Made by a program: the position numbers and the translations under genes. This document shows positions 8,831 through 16,854 of a stretch of 64,000 nucleotides of DNA, one piece after another. Each line of letters opens with the position of its first letter. Position 1 is the stretch's first letter. Source of the DNA: Verrucomicrobiia bacterium (lineage in GTDB: Bacteria > Verrucomicrobiota > Verrucomicrobiia > Verrucomicrobiales > DEV007); contig JAUICH010000001.1 of NCBI GenBank assembly GCA_030427505.1, positions 682,001 through 746,000 on the forward strand, in the 5' to 3' direction. The notes beneath the pieces were generated by a model. It saw only the letters and a program-made list of their open reading frames with translations, did not search any database and had not been told where the DNA came from.

Positions 8831-8920
8831 GGTTCGCGCAAGTGACGTTTGGGGTTTCGGGTGATTCGAAACTGAAACGCCGGGCAGATGGCGCCGGAAA
8901 GACTTTTCCGGGAAGGACGC

Positions 8921-9304
8921 CTACAGCTCCATCCCGAAACGCTTCAGGATAGACGCCGTCAGGGCATAGAGCGCCATGGTCACCACGCAACAAATGGCCA
9001 ACGTCAGCCAGAAATGGACTCCCTTGCGCAACAGCCAGGGGAGGATGAGAAACATCGGCAGGCTGGGCAGCACAAACCAAAACACGCCCGTGGAGTGGGT
9101 CGCCAGCTTTTCCGTCCGCTCGGCGGTGGACTCAGCGCCGTAGTAGATCCAGAAAAACGTAATGATCGAGACCAGCGGCAGGGAAGCGATCAGGCTGCCC
9201 AATACGGGTTTCGCGTAGCGGATCACCACTTCGTTCACCAGCACGATCAGGGTGGCGGAGACTCCCACTTTGACGGCGATTTTGACGATTTCGGCAGTGG
9301 TCAT
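8921..9304 (-). CDS. DUF3147-family integral membrane protein
   Basis: A 127-residue, almost entirely hydrophobic protein with about four membrane segments (IVKIAVKVGVSATLIVLV, VLGSLIASLPLVSIITFFWI, VFWFVLPSLPMFLILPWLL, FWLTLAICCVVTMALYAL). I use ATG 9304; the 15 codons upstream look untranslated. The sequence with VGVSATLIVLVNEVVIR and LASLPLVSIITF-like segments matches DUF3147, whose function is unknown. Confidence 0.7.
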   Translation of the reverse strand: MTTAEIVKIAVKVGVSATLIVLVNEVVIRYAKPVLGSLIASLPLVSIITFFWIYYGAESTAERTEKLATHSTGVFWFVLPSLPMFLILPWLLRKGVHFWLTLAICCVVTMALYALTASILKRFGMEL

Positions 9305-9420
9305 GGTTCCGAACGCTGTAGCATATCGTGCCGCAAGATTCAGCCTCAAAACGAATCAGGCGCCCCCGTTTCTGGGAGCGCCTGACCGGAAAATTCAGGT
9401 AAGAGCGGTAGTCTTGAACC

Positions 9421-10116
9421 TCAGTTCCGGTTCATGAACAGCCGCAGCACATACCAGAACAGCAGCGCCACACTGGCGAAGAGGCTCAGAGAGGCGGCCA
9501 CATGCTGGTCCGTACGGTAGTGGTGCAGGATGTTGGAGGTATCGTAAAGGATCGCACCCGAGGCGAAGAGAATCATGGCTCCCGCGAAGAGCGTTCCCAG
9601 CGAAAAGCCGAAGAGGAGACTGACCACGATGACCCCCATGGCGACGAAGGAGGCGATGACCAGGATCGAGCGCATGAAGGAAAAGTCCTTCTTCGTAAAG
9701 AAGACCACCGCAGTCAGGCCCGCGAAGAGGAAGCCCGTGACCAGGCCCGCATTCTGAATGATGCTGCCGCCATTTTCCATCTGGGTGGCAATGAACAGGA
9801 TGGGCAAAAAGATGATCGCTTCCGCGACGATAAAGAAGCCCAGGCCCAGGTACTGCATGCCGCGAGAGGTGTCGGACATGGCCCAGCGGTTGGCGATCCA
9901 GGACACGACCATGAAGGCGCCCAGGACGATCAGCCAGCTCTGGCTCATCTTGACGGCCAGATTCATGGCCCAATCCTGACTGAGAAGATAGGCCTCCAAG
10001 CCTACGAAGGCGGCGATGGCGAAAGCCAGGTGAGTGTAGGTGCGGCGAATGAACGCGGCGCGTTCCGAGGCCTCCGCATCCGCGACGGTGTAGGGGTTGG
10101 CGTATCCTTGTTGCAT
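9421..10116 (-). CDS. Bax inhibitor-1/YccA family membrane protein
   Basis: A 231-residue protein with seven predicted membrane helices starting at ATG 10116 (MQQGYANPY). Family features are the segment RRTYTHLAFAIAAFVGLEAYLL near the N-terminus, the central AGLTAVVFFTKKDFSFMRSIL, and the C-terminal ILYDTSNILHHY followed by a final helix ending in FMNRN. The conserved Asp in ILYDTSNIL is typical of TMBIM calcium-leak proteins such as BsYetJ. It stands alone. Ion leak or stress-protection function is inferred from the family. Confidence 0.9.
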   Translation of the reverse strand: MQQGYANPYTVADAEASERAAFIRRTYTHLAFAIAAFVGLEAYLLSQDWAMNLAVKMSQSWLIVLGAFMVVSWIANRWAMSDTSRGMQYLGLGFFIVAEAIIFLPILFIATQMENGGSIIQNAGLVTGFLFAGLTAVVFFTKKDFSFMRSILVIASFVAMGVIVVSLLFGFSLGTLFAGAMILFASGAILYDTSNILHHYRTDQHVAASLSLFASVALLFWYVLRLFMNRN

Positions 10117-10176
10117 GGAGTGATGTTTGGTTGTGGTGAGTATCCGCGTCAAATTAGCCCGGGAATTCCGTGCAAA

Positions 10177-10773
10177 TCAAGCAGAACCGGCCGTTCGCTG
10201 ACGGACCGCTTCGAAAAGGCAGACGGCCGTGGCCGTGGAAACATTCAGGCATTCCACATGGCCCATCATGGGAATGCGGATGAGTTCGTCGCAGTTTTCA
10301 CCTGTCAGGCGCCGCATGCCTTCGCCCTCCGCGCCCATCACCAGGGCCAGAGGACCGGAGAGGTCGCAGGCGTAGAGATCCTGATCCGCCTCGTCCGCGG
10401 TACCGACAATGCGGACCCCCTTGTCCCGGATGGTCTGCATGGCCCGGGCCAGGTTGGTCACCGCCACCACGGGAACGTGTTCCGCGGCTCCGCAGGCAAT
10501 GCGGCTCACGGTTTCCGTCACGGAGCAGGCGTGATGCTTTGGCGTCACCACCGCCATGGCTCCGGAAGCGTCCGCCGTGCGGAGACAGGCGCCCAAGTTG
10601 TGGGGATCTTGTACCCCATCCAGGATCAGGAGCAGGGGTTCCCTGGCGGTTTCCAGCCGCTCGTAGAGTTCGCTTTCGCTCAGGCGCGCCACGCGCCCAT
10701 CCGGAGCCGTGTGCCGGTTGCGGCGCGCTTGGGACTGTCCGGGACGTTGGGGGCGAGAGGAAAAACGTTTCAT
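10177..10773 (-). CDS. TrmH-family rRNA 2'-O-methyltransferase, short RlmB-like
   Basis: A 198-residue SpoU/TrmH-class enzyme. The knotted methyltransferase motifs are all present: [19 protein letters not shown] (motif 1, with catalytic Asn and Arg), [13 protein letters not shown] (motif 2) and [20 protein letters not shown] (motif 3). This matches RlmB, which methylates the ribose of G2251 in 23S rRNA. Usual RlmB proteins are about 245 residues with an N-terminal L30e-like substrate-binding domain; here it is replaced by ~40 basic residues ([15 protein letters not shown]). Short Xanthomonas-type homologues exist, so the target nucleoside is not certain. Confidence 0.85.
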   Translation of the reverse strand: MKRFSSRPQRPGQSQARRNRHTAPDGRVARLSESELYERLETAREPLLLILDGVQDPHNLGACLRTADASGAMAVVTPKHHACSVTETVSRIACGAAEHVPVVAVTNLARAMQTIRDKGVRIVGTADEADQDLYACDLSGPLALVMGAEGEGMRRLTGENCDELIRIPMMGHVECLNVSTATAVCLFEAVRQRTAGSA

Positions 10774-10975
10774 TCGTGCCAGGCGACGACCATTTTACTA
10801 TGACACTTTCCCACGAATTCCCAAGCGGTCGCACACTCGAAATGGGGTGGATGGTTCCGGCGGGAGTCTGTGAATTCCGCGCCTTTCTAAAATTCTCCTT
10901 AACTTTTCTCAGGAATGAGCGAGCTTATCCCAGCCGACTCCCCGATGCGGAGGCGGTAATAATCAACCATACTGC

Positions 10976-11269
10976 ATGCCCAAGAAGAATAAAGACGCCG
11001 TAGAACTCGAAGGTACTATTCATACCGTCCTGCCCGGGACCATGTTCCGGGTCCAACTGGAGAACGGTCACATCGTTCTGGCCCATATCTCTGGGCGCAT
11101 GCGCAAGCGTTTCATCCGGCTCGTCGCGGGAGACCGCGTGAAGCTGGAAATGTCTCCCTACGACACGGATAAGGCCCGGATCGTTTTCCGTCTGGACAGC
11201 CGCCGGCCGGGAGGTCCCGGGGGTGGTCCGCGCCGTGGCGGTGGTGGCCACCGTGGCGGACGCCGCTAA
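10976..11269 (+). CDS. infA: translation initiation factor IF-1 with Arg/Gly-rich C-terminal tail
   Basis: Residues 1-75 are a complete IF-1 S1/OB-fold domain: [39 protein letters not shown] and [12 protein letters not shown]. This factor occupies the ribosomal A site during initiation. IF-1 is normally about 72 residues; this one carries an extra ~22 residues made almost only of Gly, Arg, Pro and His, with GGG and RGG-like units. Comparable tails are seen on RNA-binding proteins and could add nucleic-acid affinity. The gene stands alone, away from the ribosomal-protein cluster. Confidence 0.92.
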   Translation: MPKKNKDAVELEGTIHTVLPGTMFRVQLENGHIVLAHISGRMRKRFIRLVAGDRVKLEMSPYDTDKARIVFRLDSRRPGGPGGGPRRGGGGHRGGRR

Positions 11270-11308
11270 GGAAAGACCAGCACTGCGAGAGCTTCGCGGT
11301 CCCTACCT

Positions 11309-11950
11309 CTATTTTTTCCGGCGAAAGATCGCTACGTGACGGTCCACGGACTTGCCCGGTGTGGGTAAGTCGCGTGAATCGGGATTCCGCGCCGTTCTTA
11401 CCAGTTCGCCGCCCAGACGCTGGATGACTTCCAGCGCCTGTTGGTGTTCCTGGTCGAAATAGGAAGTGATGATCAGATTGCCCTCCGGGTTTAGACGGGA
11501 CAGGGCATGATCGAAGATTTCTTCCCAGGTACGCTGACCGTTCCACAGGTTCTGGTGCCGGAGAAACACGGCGTCAAAGGACTCGCCGAGCGCTTTGTGT
11601 TTTTCCAGTTGGGAGGCATCGCCGGCCAGGAATTCGAACTCCTTGCGAACCCGCTGCTGGCCGTCGCGGCGGGAACGGAAGCGCGCCTTCGCATCAGCGA
11701 TCTCCCGCTCGCGCACGTCCATGCCCACCAGCTTGACGAGTTTTTCGTGATCCGGCTGGTGCTTCAGCCCGGCGAAAAAATCGGTCAGTGCCTCGGCTTC
11801 CCGGCATTCGCCGCAGGCCAGGTTCAGGATGCGCAATTCCTCTTTTCCCAGGGCCGCGCCGGTCGCGTCTCCAGCAGCCACGCGTTCCAGCATGGCTTTC
11901 AGGCGGCGCAAATCTTCAGCGTGCTCCAGTTGTTCCTTTTCGCGAGACAT
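11309..11950 (-). CDS. class I SAM-dependent methyltransferase
   Basis: A 213-residue protein with a Rossmann methyltransferase core: motif I ILNLACGECREAEAL at about 40-55, motif II-like VGMDVREREIADAKARF, motif III AGDASQL, and a motif IV/V block SFDAVFLRHQNLWNG followed by NPEGNLIITSYFD. The substrate cannot be told; the arrangement resembles small-molecule or chemotaxis CheR-like methyltransferases. It has a charged N-terminus and no export signal. Its stop lies 39 bp from the convergent infA stop. Confidence 0.75.
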   Translation of the reverse strand: MSREKEQLEHAEDLRRLKAMLERVAAGDATGAALGKEELRILNLACGECREAEALTDFFAGLKHQPDHEKLVKLVGMDVREREIADAKARFRSRRDGQQRVRKEFEFLAGDASQLEKHKALGESFDAVFLRHQNLWNGQRTWEEIFDHALSRLNPEGNLIITSYFDQEHQQALEVIQRLGGELVRTARNPDSRDLPTPGKSVDRHVAIFRRKK

Positions 11951-12093
11951 GGTTTTCCGGACAGGCGTGTCATCCCCGCCTTGACCTTACCCTCCGGAGG
12001 AAGACGGGGGACGAAACGGGGCTAGAAAGGTGCCCGAAAACGGGCCGAAGTCAAAGTTGGCGATGGCTGGAAGCCCGCGAGGGCGGGGCTCTC

Positions 12094-13482
12094 TCAGCCC
12101 AGCGTCCACGGGGCGCGCATCTTGGGCGTAATCAGAGAATTGGCTTCGTCGTCTCCGACAAACTGTTCTTTCTCCTGGTTCCATTTCAGTGGCCGGCCCA
12201 GTTTCATGGCAATGTTGTTCAGGTGGCACATCACGGCGGAACTGTGGCCCGCCTGGACCGGCGCCATGGGCGTCTTTCGGGACTTCACGCAGTCGATAAA
12301 GTTCTTGTGGTGACCGTTGTGCGGCAGCGGCTTTCCGTCTGGGTATTTTTCCGGCGAACGGCCGAGCTTGATCTCGAACTTCGCGGGGTCCAACTCCAAG
12401 AGGCTGGGCGTTTCGGTTTCCAGCTTGCAACCATGAACCCGTACCGTGATGGCCGCTTCCGAGCCGACAAAGGTCACGCCCCGGTCCGGTTCCTTGCTGG
12501 TGCCAGTCAGTTTCAGTCCATTCGGGAACGTGTTCGTGAATTCATATTCCATGAAGGCGTCATACAGGCCGGTGGAAGGCGCTTGGGTTCCCGTGGCTTC
12601 GATTTCGGTGGGAGCGATCCCATCCAGCTCCGCGCCCAGCATTCCCAGGTCGATCACGTGCGCGCCACGGTCCGTCATTTCGCCGCCTCCGTACGCCAGG
12701 ATAAACCGCCACCAGAAGTGGCAGCGCTCGGTGTAGTAGGGCACCTCCGGGGTATGACCCAGCCAGAAGTCGTAGTCGAAGCCCTTCGGCACCGTCTGTT
12801 CCTTCGGCATGGTGGTGCTGTTTTTCACCTTCAGGTGGTGGTCTTGGCCCGTGGGCAGGGCCACGCGTAGTTCCTTCAGCTCACCCAAGTAACCATTGCG
12901 CGCCAGCTCCGCGGCAAAGCGCGCGTTGGCGTTGGAGCGTTCGTGGCTGCCCGTTTGGAGCCGGACGCCGTTCCGTTCCACGGCATCCACCAAGGCGCGG
13001 CCTTCGCCGATGGAATTGGTCAGCGGTTTCTCGCAGTAAATGTCTTTCTTGGCGTTGGCGGCCGCGATGGAGACCAGGGCGTGCCAGTGGTCGGGTGTGG
13101 AGACCGTCACGGCGTCCAGGTCGTCCCGCTGCAGGACTTCCCGGAAGTCGGAGTAAACCTGGCAGTCGTCATTTCCATACTGCCGGTAGGTCATGCCGAA
13201 AGCTTCGCGTTGCTGGGTGACGTCCAGATCGCAAAGGGCGATCACCTGGCAGTCGCCAAAGGACATGAAATTGCGCAGGTTGGTCCGTCCCCGGCCCCCG
13301 GTTCCAATGATGGCCATGGTGACCCGTTCGCTGGGCGCGGTGGCGCCGTCCTTTCCCAGGGCCGAGCCGGGGATGACGGTGGGAAAGCCGATGGCTCCCG
13401 CCGCGCGCAGGAACTGACGGCGAGACGGGCTGGTGGCGGGAGAAACGGGCTTCGGGGATGCGTTTGAGTCGGAAGCTTTCAT
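12094..13482 (-). CDS. Tat-exported Gfo/Idh/MocA family oxidoreductase
   Basis: A 462-residue NAD(P)-dependent dehydrogenase-like protein with a twin-arginine signal (SRRQFLRAAGAIG, about 20-32), so it folds with cofactor in the cytoplasm and is exported. The Rossmann part shows MAIIGTGGRGRTNL and the family motif YCEKPLT. The C-terminal alpha/beta domain contains the AYGGGEMTDRGAHVIDLGMLG block typical of PVC-group Gfo/Idh proteins. These act on sugars or sugar derivatives; some secreted members are glycosidases using NAD redox chemistry. Substrate unknown. Confidence 0.9.
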   Translation of the reverse strand: MKASDSNASPKPVSPATSPSRRQFLRAAGAIGFPTVIPGSALGKDGATAPSERVTMAIIGTGGRGRTNLRNFMSFGDCQVIALCDLDVTQQREAFGMTYRQYGNDDCQVYSDFREVLQRDDLDAVTVSTPDHWHALVSIAAANAKKDIYCEKPLTNSIGEGRALVDAVERNGVRLQTGSHERSNANARFAAELARNGYLGELKELRVALPTGQDHHLKVKNSTTMPKEQTVPKGFDYDFWLGHTPEVPYYTERCHFWWRFILAYGGGEMTDRGAHVIDLGMLGAELDGIAPTEIEATGTQAPSTGLYDAFMEYEFTNTFPNGLKLTGTSKEPDRGVTFVGSEAAITVRVHGCKLETETPSLLELDPAKFEIKLGRSPEKYPDGKPLPHNGHHKNFIDCVKSRKTPMAPVQAGHSSAVMCHLNNIAMKLGRPLKWNQEKEQFVGDDEANSLITPKMRAPWTLG

Positions 13483-13631
13483 GGGGGTGATGTTCTTGAG
13501 AAAATGGGGTTGGGCGAAACCGTAAACAGAGACGCTACGAAAGGCACGCCATCGTTTGGAGTACGCATATGCGCCCCGGTGGGGGAAGAATGACTTTGCA
13601 TTCCCCGGCGCTTCCGCGAAGACTGGGGCCT

Positions 13632-14558
13632 ATGCGTCAAACCCTGTTTCTAATGCTCGTGATGGGCAGTCTCTTTGCGGTGGGTTGCGGCTCGGCTCCC
13701 GAGGAGGATGCGTCCGCTGCCTCTTCTCCAGATGCTGTGAAAGAACCCGAGGCAGCCGTTTCCATCCCGGAAGAACCACCCACTCCCCAAGTGTATTCGG
13801 AAGTCGGCATGCACAAGGCCATCCGCGAGGCCAACAGCGGCTATACGGGAAACGGTCAGTTCGCCATCGAAGGCGGGCAAGTCTATGCTCTTTCGTTAGC
13901 GGACTGCAACATTAGCGACATCACGCCGCTGCGTGGCCTGCCCTTGATGGAAGTGGACCTGAGCGGGAACCCCCTGGAAAACTTGGGACCCCTCCGGGGC
14001 ATGACTGAACTGCGCAAGCTCTATCTGGAGCGGACCAACGTGGAAGACCTGACCCCGTTGATTGGGATGTCCAGCCTGGAGACGCTCTACCTGAACAAGA
14101 CCAACGTGGAAGACATTTCCCCGCTGAAGGGCCTGCCGATCAAGAACCTCTACGCCGTGGACTGCCGTGTGTCCGACTTGAAACCCCTGGTGGGCATGCC
14201 CCTGGAGGGCCTGTGGTTGACGGGATCGCCGGTTCAAGATATTTCTCCTCTCGCGGGCAGTCAGTTGGTCACGCTGACCCTGCAAAACACCCAGGTTAGC
14301 GATTTGAGCCCGCTGGCTCAAACCAGCCTGCAGCGCCTGCACATCGGTGAAACCCCGGTGACCGACTTGACTCCGCTCGTCCAACTGCCGCTCACTCGCC
14401 TGGTTTTTTCGCCGAGCCGGATTGAGAAAGGGCTCGAACACGTTCGCCGGATGCCGACGCTACGCGAACTGGGCGTGGCCTTTGATGACGAACGTCAGGA
14501 ACTGATGCCGCCGGCGCAGTTCTGGCAGGCCTACGACGCGGGCGAACTGGTGGAATAG
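13632..14558 (+). CDS. leucine-rich-repeat lipoprotein
   Basis: A 308-residue lipoprotein starting at ATG 13632; the lipobox is LFAVGC with Cys at about 17. After a Ser/Ala/Glu-rich linker and a short helix (VGMHKAIREANSGY), at least eight ~21-residue leucine-rich repeats run from about residue 80 to 280, with consensus 'V-x-D-L-x-P-L-x-x-L-x-L-x-x-L-x-L'. Examples: VEDLTPLIGM, VEDISPLKGL, VSDLKPLVGM, VQDISPLAGS, VSDLSPLAQT, VTDLTPLVQL. This is the SDS22/internalin-like class, which makes a curved binding surface. Ligand unknown; likely anchored in the outer membrane facing the periplasm or outside. Confidence 0.85.
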   Translation: MRQTLFLMLVMGSLFAVGCGSAPEEDASAASSPDAVKEPEAAVSIPEEPPTPQVYSEVGMHKAIREANSGYTGNGQFAIEGGQVYALSLADCNISDITPLRGLPLMEVDLSGNPLENLGPLRGMTELRKLYLERTNVEDLTPLIGMSSLETLYLNKTNVEDISPLKGLPIKNLYAVDCRVSDLKPLVGMPLEGLWLTGSPVQDISPLAGSQLVTLTLQNTQVSDLSPLAQTSLQRLHIGETPVTDLTPLVQLPLTRLVFSPSRIEKGLEHVRRMPTLRELGVAFDDERQELMPPAQFWQAYDAGELVE

Positions 14559-14570
14559 CGGGGGTGGGAA

Positions 14571-14603
14571 CTGACTTGATCTGAACCAGTCAGACCCTAT
14601 AAT
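14571..14603 (+). promoter_or_regulatory. candidate sigma70 promoter with overlapping dyad
   Basis: TTGATC (14576-14581) and TATAAT (14598-14603) are separated by 16 bp, a good -35/-10 pair 38 bp upstream of the start at 14641. An inverted repeat CTGACT (14571-14576) and AGTCAG (14588-14593) overlaps the -35 box and spacer and could be a regulator site. No experimental support. Confidence 0.5.
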
Positions 14604-14640
14604 TACCATAATTCAAGATGGGTAAGCCCCTCGTTTTCCT

Positions 14641-15126
14641 ATGAAAAGGTTACCGCCCGCCAAGACTTCCCTGCCAGTGGTAGGTCTGGCCTTGCTGGTG
14701 ATCAATGGAATGCTTCTGGCGCCATCGCTCCAGGCCCGCCCGCGGCTCACTCTTTCCGAGTTGGACCGGAATAAGAGTGGAAAGAGGGAGGAACTCTTTT
14801 CAAAGTGGATGAGCGGTTCCGATCTGGGTGACCATGTGAAGAAGTCCGGTGAGACTCCCCTGTACGTGGAAGCGGACCGAAAGGGACAGATGCGGGCCAT
14901 CTCCGTCGCCGAACCGGCGGCGGGCTACTACTACTATTTCCGGATGTCGGAGGACGGGTTGATGCGCTACCACGAGCGATTTTCCAAGGAAGGCTACCGC
15001 ATTCTGACGCTTTCAGAAGATCGGGACGATCTCTACTCCGCCGTGTGGGTGGAAGAAGATAAGTACGAGAAGTTGCTACCGCTGCTGAAGAATCTGGGCA
15101 TTTCTCCAGCGGAGGTGAAAGACTGA
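14641..15126 (+). CDS. secreted protein of unknown function
   Basis: A 161-residue protein with a signal peptide (hydrophobic VVGLALLVINGMLLAPSLQA, cleavage after QA at about 32). The mature part has LSELDRNKSGKREELFSKWM, a tyrosine-rich GYYYYFRM segment and a C-terminal helix KLLPLLKNLGISPAEV. No family recognised. It is 18 bp upstream of the aspartic protease gene and is probably cotranscribed with it. The promoter at 14576-14603 fits this gene. Confidence 0.6.
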   Translation: MKRLPPAKTSLPVVGLALLVINGMLLAPSLQARPRLTLSELDRNKSGKREELFSKWMSGSDLGDHVKKSGETPLYVEADRKGQMRAISVAEPAAGYYYYFRMSEDGLMRYHERFSKEGYRILTLSEDRDDLYSAVWVEEDKYEKLLPLLKNLGISPAEVKD

Positions 15127-15144
15127 CCCGCCGAACTGTTCGTT

Positions 15145-16026
15145 TTGGCGCGCACCCTGCTTGTTCGGGGAGGTGTGCGTTGGATCATCTGGTTTGGAGT
15201 GGGTTTTTTGGCATGGGCGGCGAGCGAAAAGTCTCAGGCCGCTGAGGGAGCGTTCCGGCTGAGACAAGGCTTTCTCTGGATTCAGGTGGAGTCGTCCGAG
15301 AACGGAAAGACCGCGACCTTTCTACTCGATTCCGGGGCCGAACAGAGCATCATCGATCTTCAGACCGCCCGGGAATGGGGCCTGAGTTTCCGGAAAGAGG
15401 TTCCCGTGCTGGGGGTGGGAGGAGTTTGTCAGGCGTTCGAGACGGACACCGTGGGCCTGAAATTCGCGGAGACACATTTTGACCGGCCACTGTTGGCTAT
15501 GGACCTGAAGCCCATCAGCCGCCGGACCGGAAAGCGGATCGAAGGGCTCCTGGGAGCGGACTTCTTCGAAGGCCGGGCGATCCAGCTGGACTACGCCTCC
15601 GGCGCGGTACGGATTCTGTCCGGAGAGTTTCATCCTTCCGGGCCCGCGGAGGTGCTTGCCATTCGAAAGAACTTTGGCGCCTACTGCGTTCCCGTCTCCG
15701 TGGACGGCGTCTCCCTTCCCATGGTCCGGATCGATACCGGATGTGATGGGGCGCTCCACTGGAGCCACGCCAGCTCTGTTCGTGCTGGCGAATTGGCGGG
15801 AACGAAAGGGGCCTCCATCGGTCTCTCAAGGGGAACCGGACAAACGAAGCGGCGGGGGATCGCCCTGGGCCGTTGGGAACTGCCGCCTCTGCCCACGGTC
15901 CGTCATGCGACTCCGATTTTTCCAGGGGAAAGCGGTCTTCTGGGAAATGACGTCCTTCGCCGTTTCCGGGTGACGCTGGACCTCCGGGAGACCAGGCGCG
16001 TCTTGATCCTGGAAGACAATTCCTAG
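15145..16026 (+). CDS. exported aspartic protease with two retropepsin-like domains
   Basis: Two catalytic-type motifs occur in one chain: LLDSGAEQSIID at about 58-69 and RIDTGCDGALHW at about 194-205. Each opens a retropepsin-like beta domain, so the polypeptide looks like a covalent pseudo-dimer, as in pepsins, rather than a retroviral homodimer. A hydrophobic N-terminal segment (WIIWFGVGFLAWAAS) acts as signal peptide or anchor. The start is uncertain: TTG 15145 gives 293 residues; GTG 15175 is an alternative with a GGGGAGG just before it but too close. The segment GLLGADFFEGRAIQLDY is the usual 'flap to second half' landmark. Substrate unknown. Confidence 0.75.
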   Translation: MARTLLVRGGVRWIIWFGVGFLAWAASEKSQAAEGAFRLRQGFLWIQVESSENGKTATFLLDSGAEQSIIDLQTAREWGLSFRKEVPVLGVGGVCQAFETDTVGLKFAETHFDRPLLAMDLKPISRRTGKRIEGLLGADFFEGRAIQLDYASGAVRILSGEFHPSGPAEVLAIRKNFGAYCVPVSVDGVSLPMVRIDTGCDGALHWSHASSVRAGELAGTKGASIGLSRGTGQTKRRGIALGRWELPPLPTVRHATPIFPGESGLLGNDVLRRFRVTLDLRETRRVLILEDNS

Positions 16027-16218
16027 CCGTTCTTGCTGGGCCGGAAGCCGGACAGAAGGCCCCGCACCTCTCTTCCCGGCTTTCCACAAGTGGCTGATAA
16101 CGAACAGGCCGCTTTCTCCCTCAGACCGAACCTTGGCAGGCGAGAAGCGGTTTTCGCCCCTCACGATCAAAGTTTTTTGTAGAGTCTTTGACTCGGACTC
16201 CGTCTAGGATGGTTGTGA

Positions 16219-16262
16219 CGCGTGGATGAAATTCCCTTTAAGAGCAGGGGACTATCCACGCG
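16219..16262 (+). promoter_or_regulatory. leader hairpin upstream of small secreted protein
   Basis: Inverted repeat CGCGTGGAT (16219-16227) and ATCCACGCG (16254-16262) encloses a smaller CCCT/AGGG pair. It ends 37 bp before the ATG at 16300, in what should be the 5' leader. It could stabilise the mRNA or control translation; no known riboswitch class is recognised. Confidence 0.4.
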
Positions 16263-16299
16263 GCAAAACCCAAAATAAAAAACAACCCAGACTCAGAGT

Positions 16300-16593
16300 A
16301 TGAAAAAAATGTTGTATTTGACCGCCTTTGCGGCGCTGGCCCTCGGTAGCATTTCAGCCGCTGACGCCGCGCCGAGAAACCGGACCGGCTACACCCACTT
16401 CCGTAGCCAGATGGAACGGCAGGCTGAAAACCGCCAACAGTCCGCGGCTCAGCAGAACCAGAACGTGGCCCAGGCCGGGCAGAGCGGAGAGCGTGCCGTG
16501 ACGGTGGGCCTCTTCTCCGGCGCCGGAGACAAGGGCCATGCGAACGATCACCTGCATTTCTTCAACAACTCGCAAGGCCGCCGCGCCAACTAA
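16300..16593 (+). CDS. small secreted Gln/Asn-rich protein
   Basis: A 97-residue protein with a clear signal peptide (MKKMLYLTAFAALALGSISA-ADA, cleavage near 23). The mature part is ~74 residues, rich in Gln, Asn, Arg and His (RQAENRQQSAAQQNQNVAQAGQ) and ending in GHANDHLHFFNNSQGRRAN; it is probably disordered. It has its own leader hairpin and a strong downstream terminator, so it is likely a separately and highly expressed transcript. No family recognised. Confidence 0.65.
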   Translation: MKKMLYLTAFAALALGSISAADAAPRNRTGYTHFRSQMERQAENRQQSAAQQNQNVAQAGQSGERAVTVGLFSGAGDKGHANDHLHFFNNSQGRRAN

Positions 16594-16634
16594 GGTGCTT
16601 GCTTCCCCGGTAACACCGGGACAGCACTTTCTCT

Positions 16635-16692
16635 CCCAAAATCACGGACATGCCGGTACGCCTCAGGGTGTCCCGGCATGTTTGGTTTTGGG
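16635..16692. terminator. bidirectional intrinsic terminator
   Basis: Nested inverted repeats: ACATGCCGG (16648-16656) with CCGGCATGT (16673-16681), enclosed by CCCAAAA (16635-16641) and TTTTGGG (16686-16692). On the plus strand the stem is followed by TTGGTTTT, suiting the small secreted protein gene that ends at 16593. Confidence 0.7.
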
Positions 16693-16854
16693 GGGAGGGG
16701 TATTTTTGGCCTTCTGATTTCAATAGAACAAAGTGAGATATCGGAGATGTTGGCTGGCCCGGATCCCCCAAAGTCTCGTCTGCTCCGAAAAAGATCCTGG
16801 CGTCCATTTTCCTTGAGGGGTTAGGTTGGGAGGACAGTCCTCGAAAGAATACGC

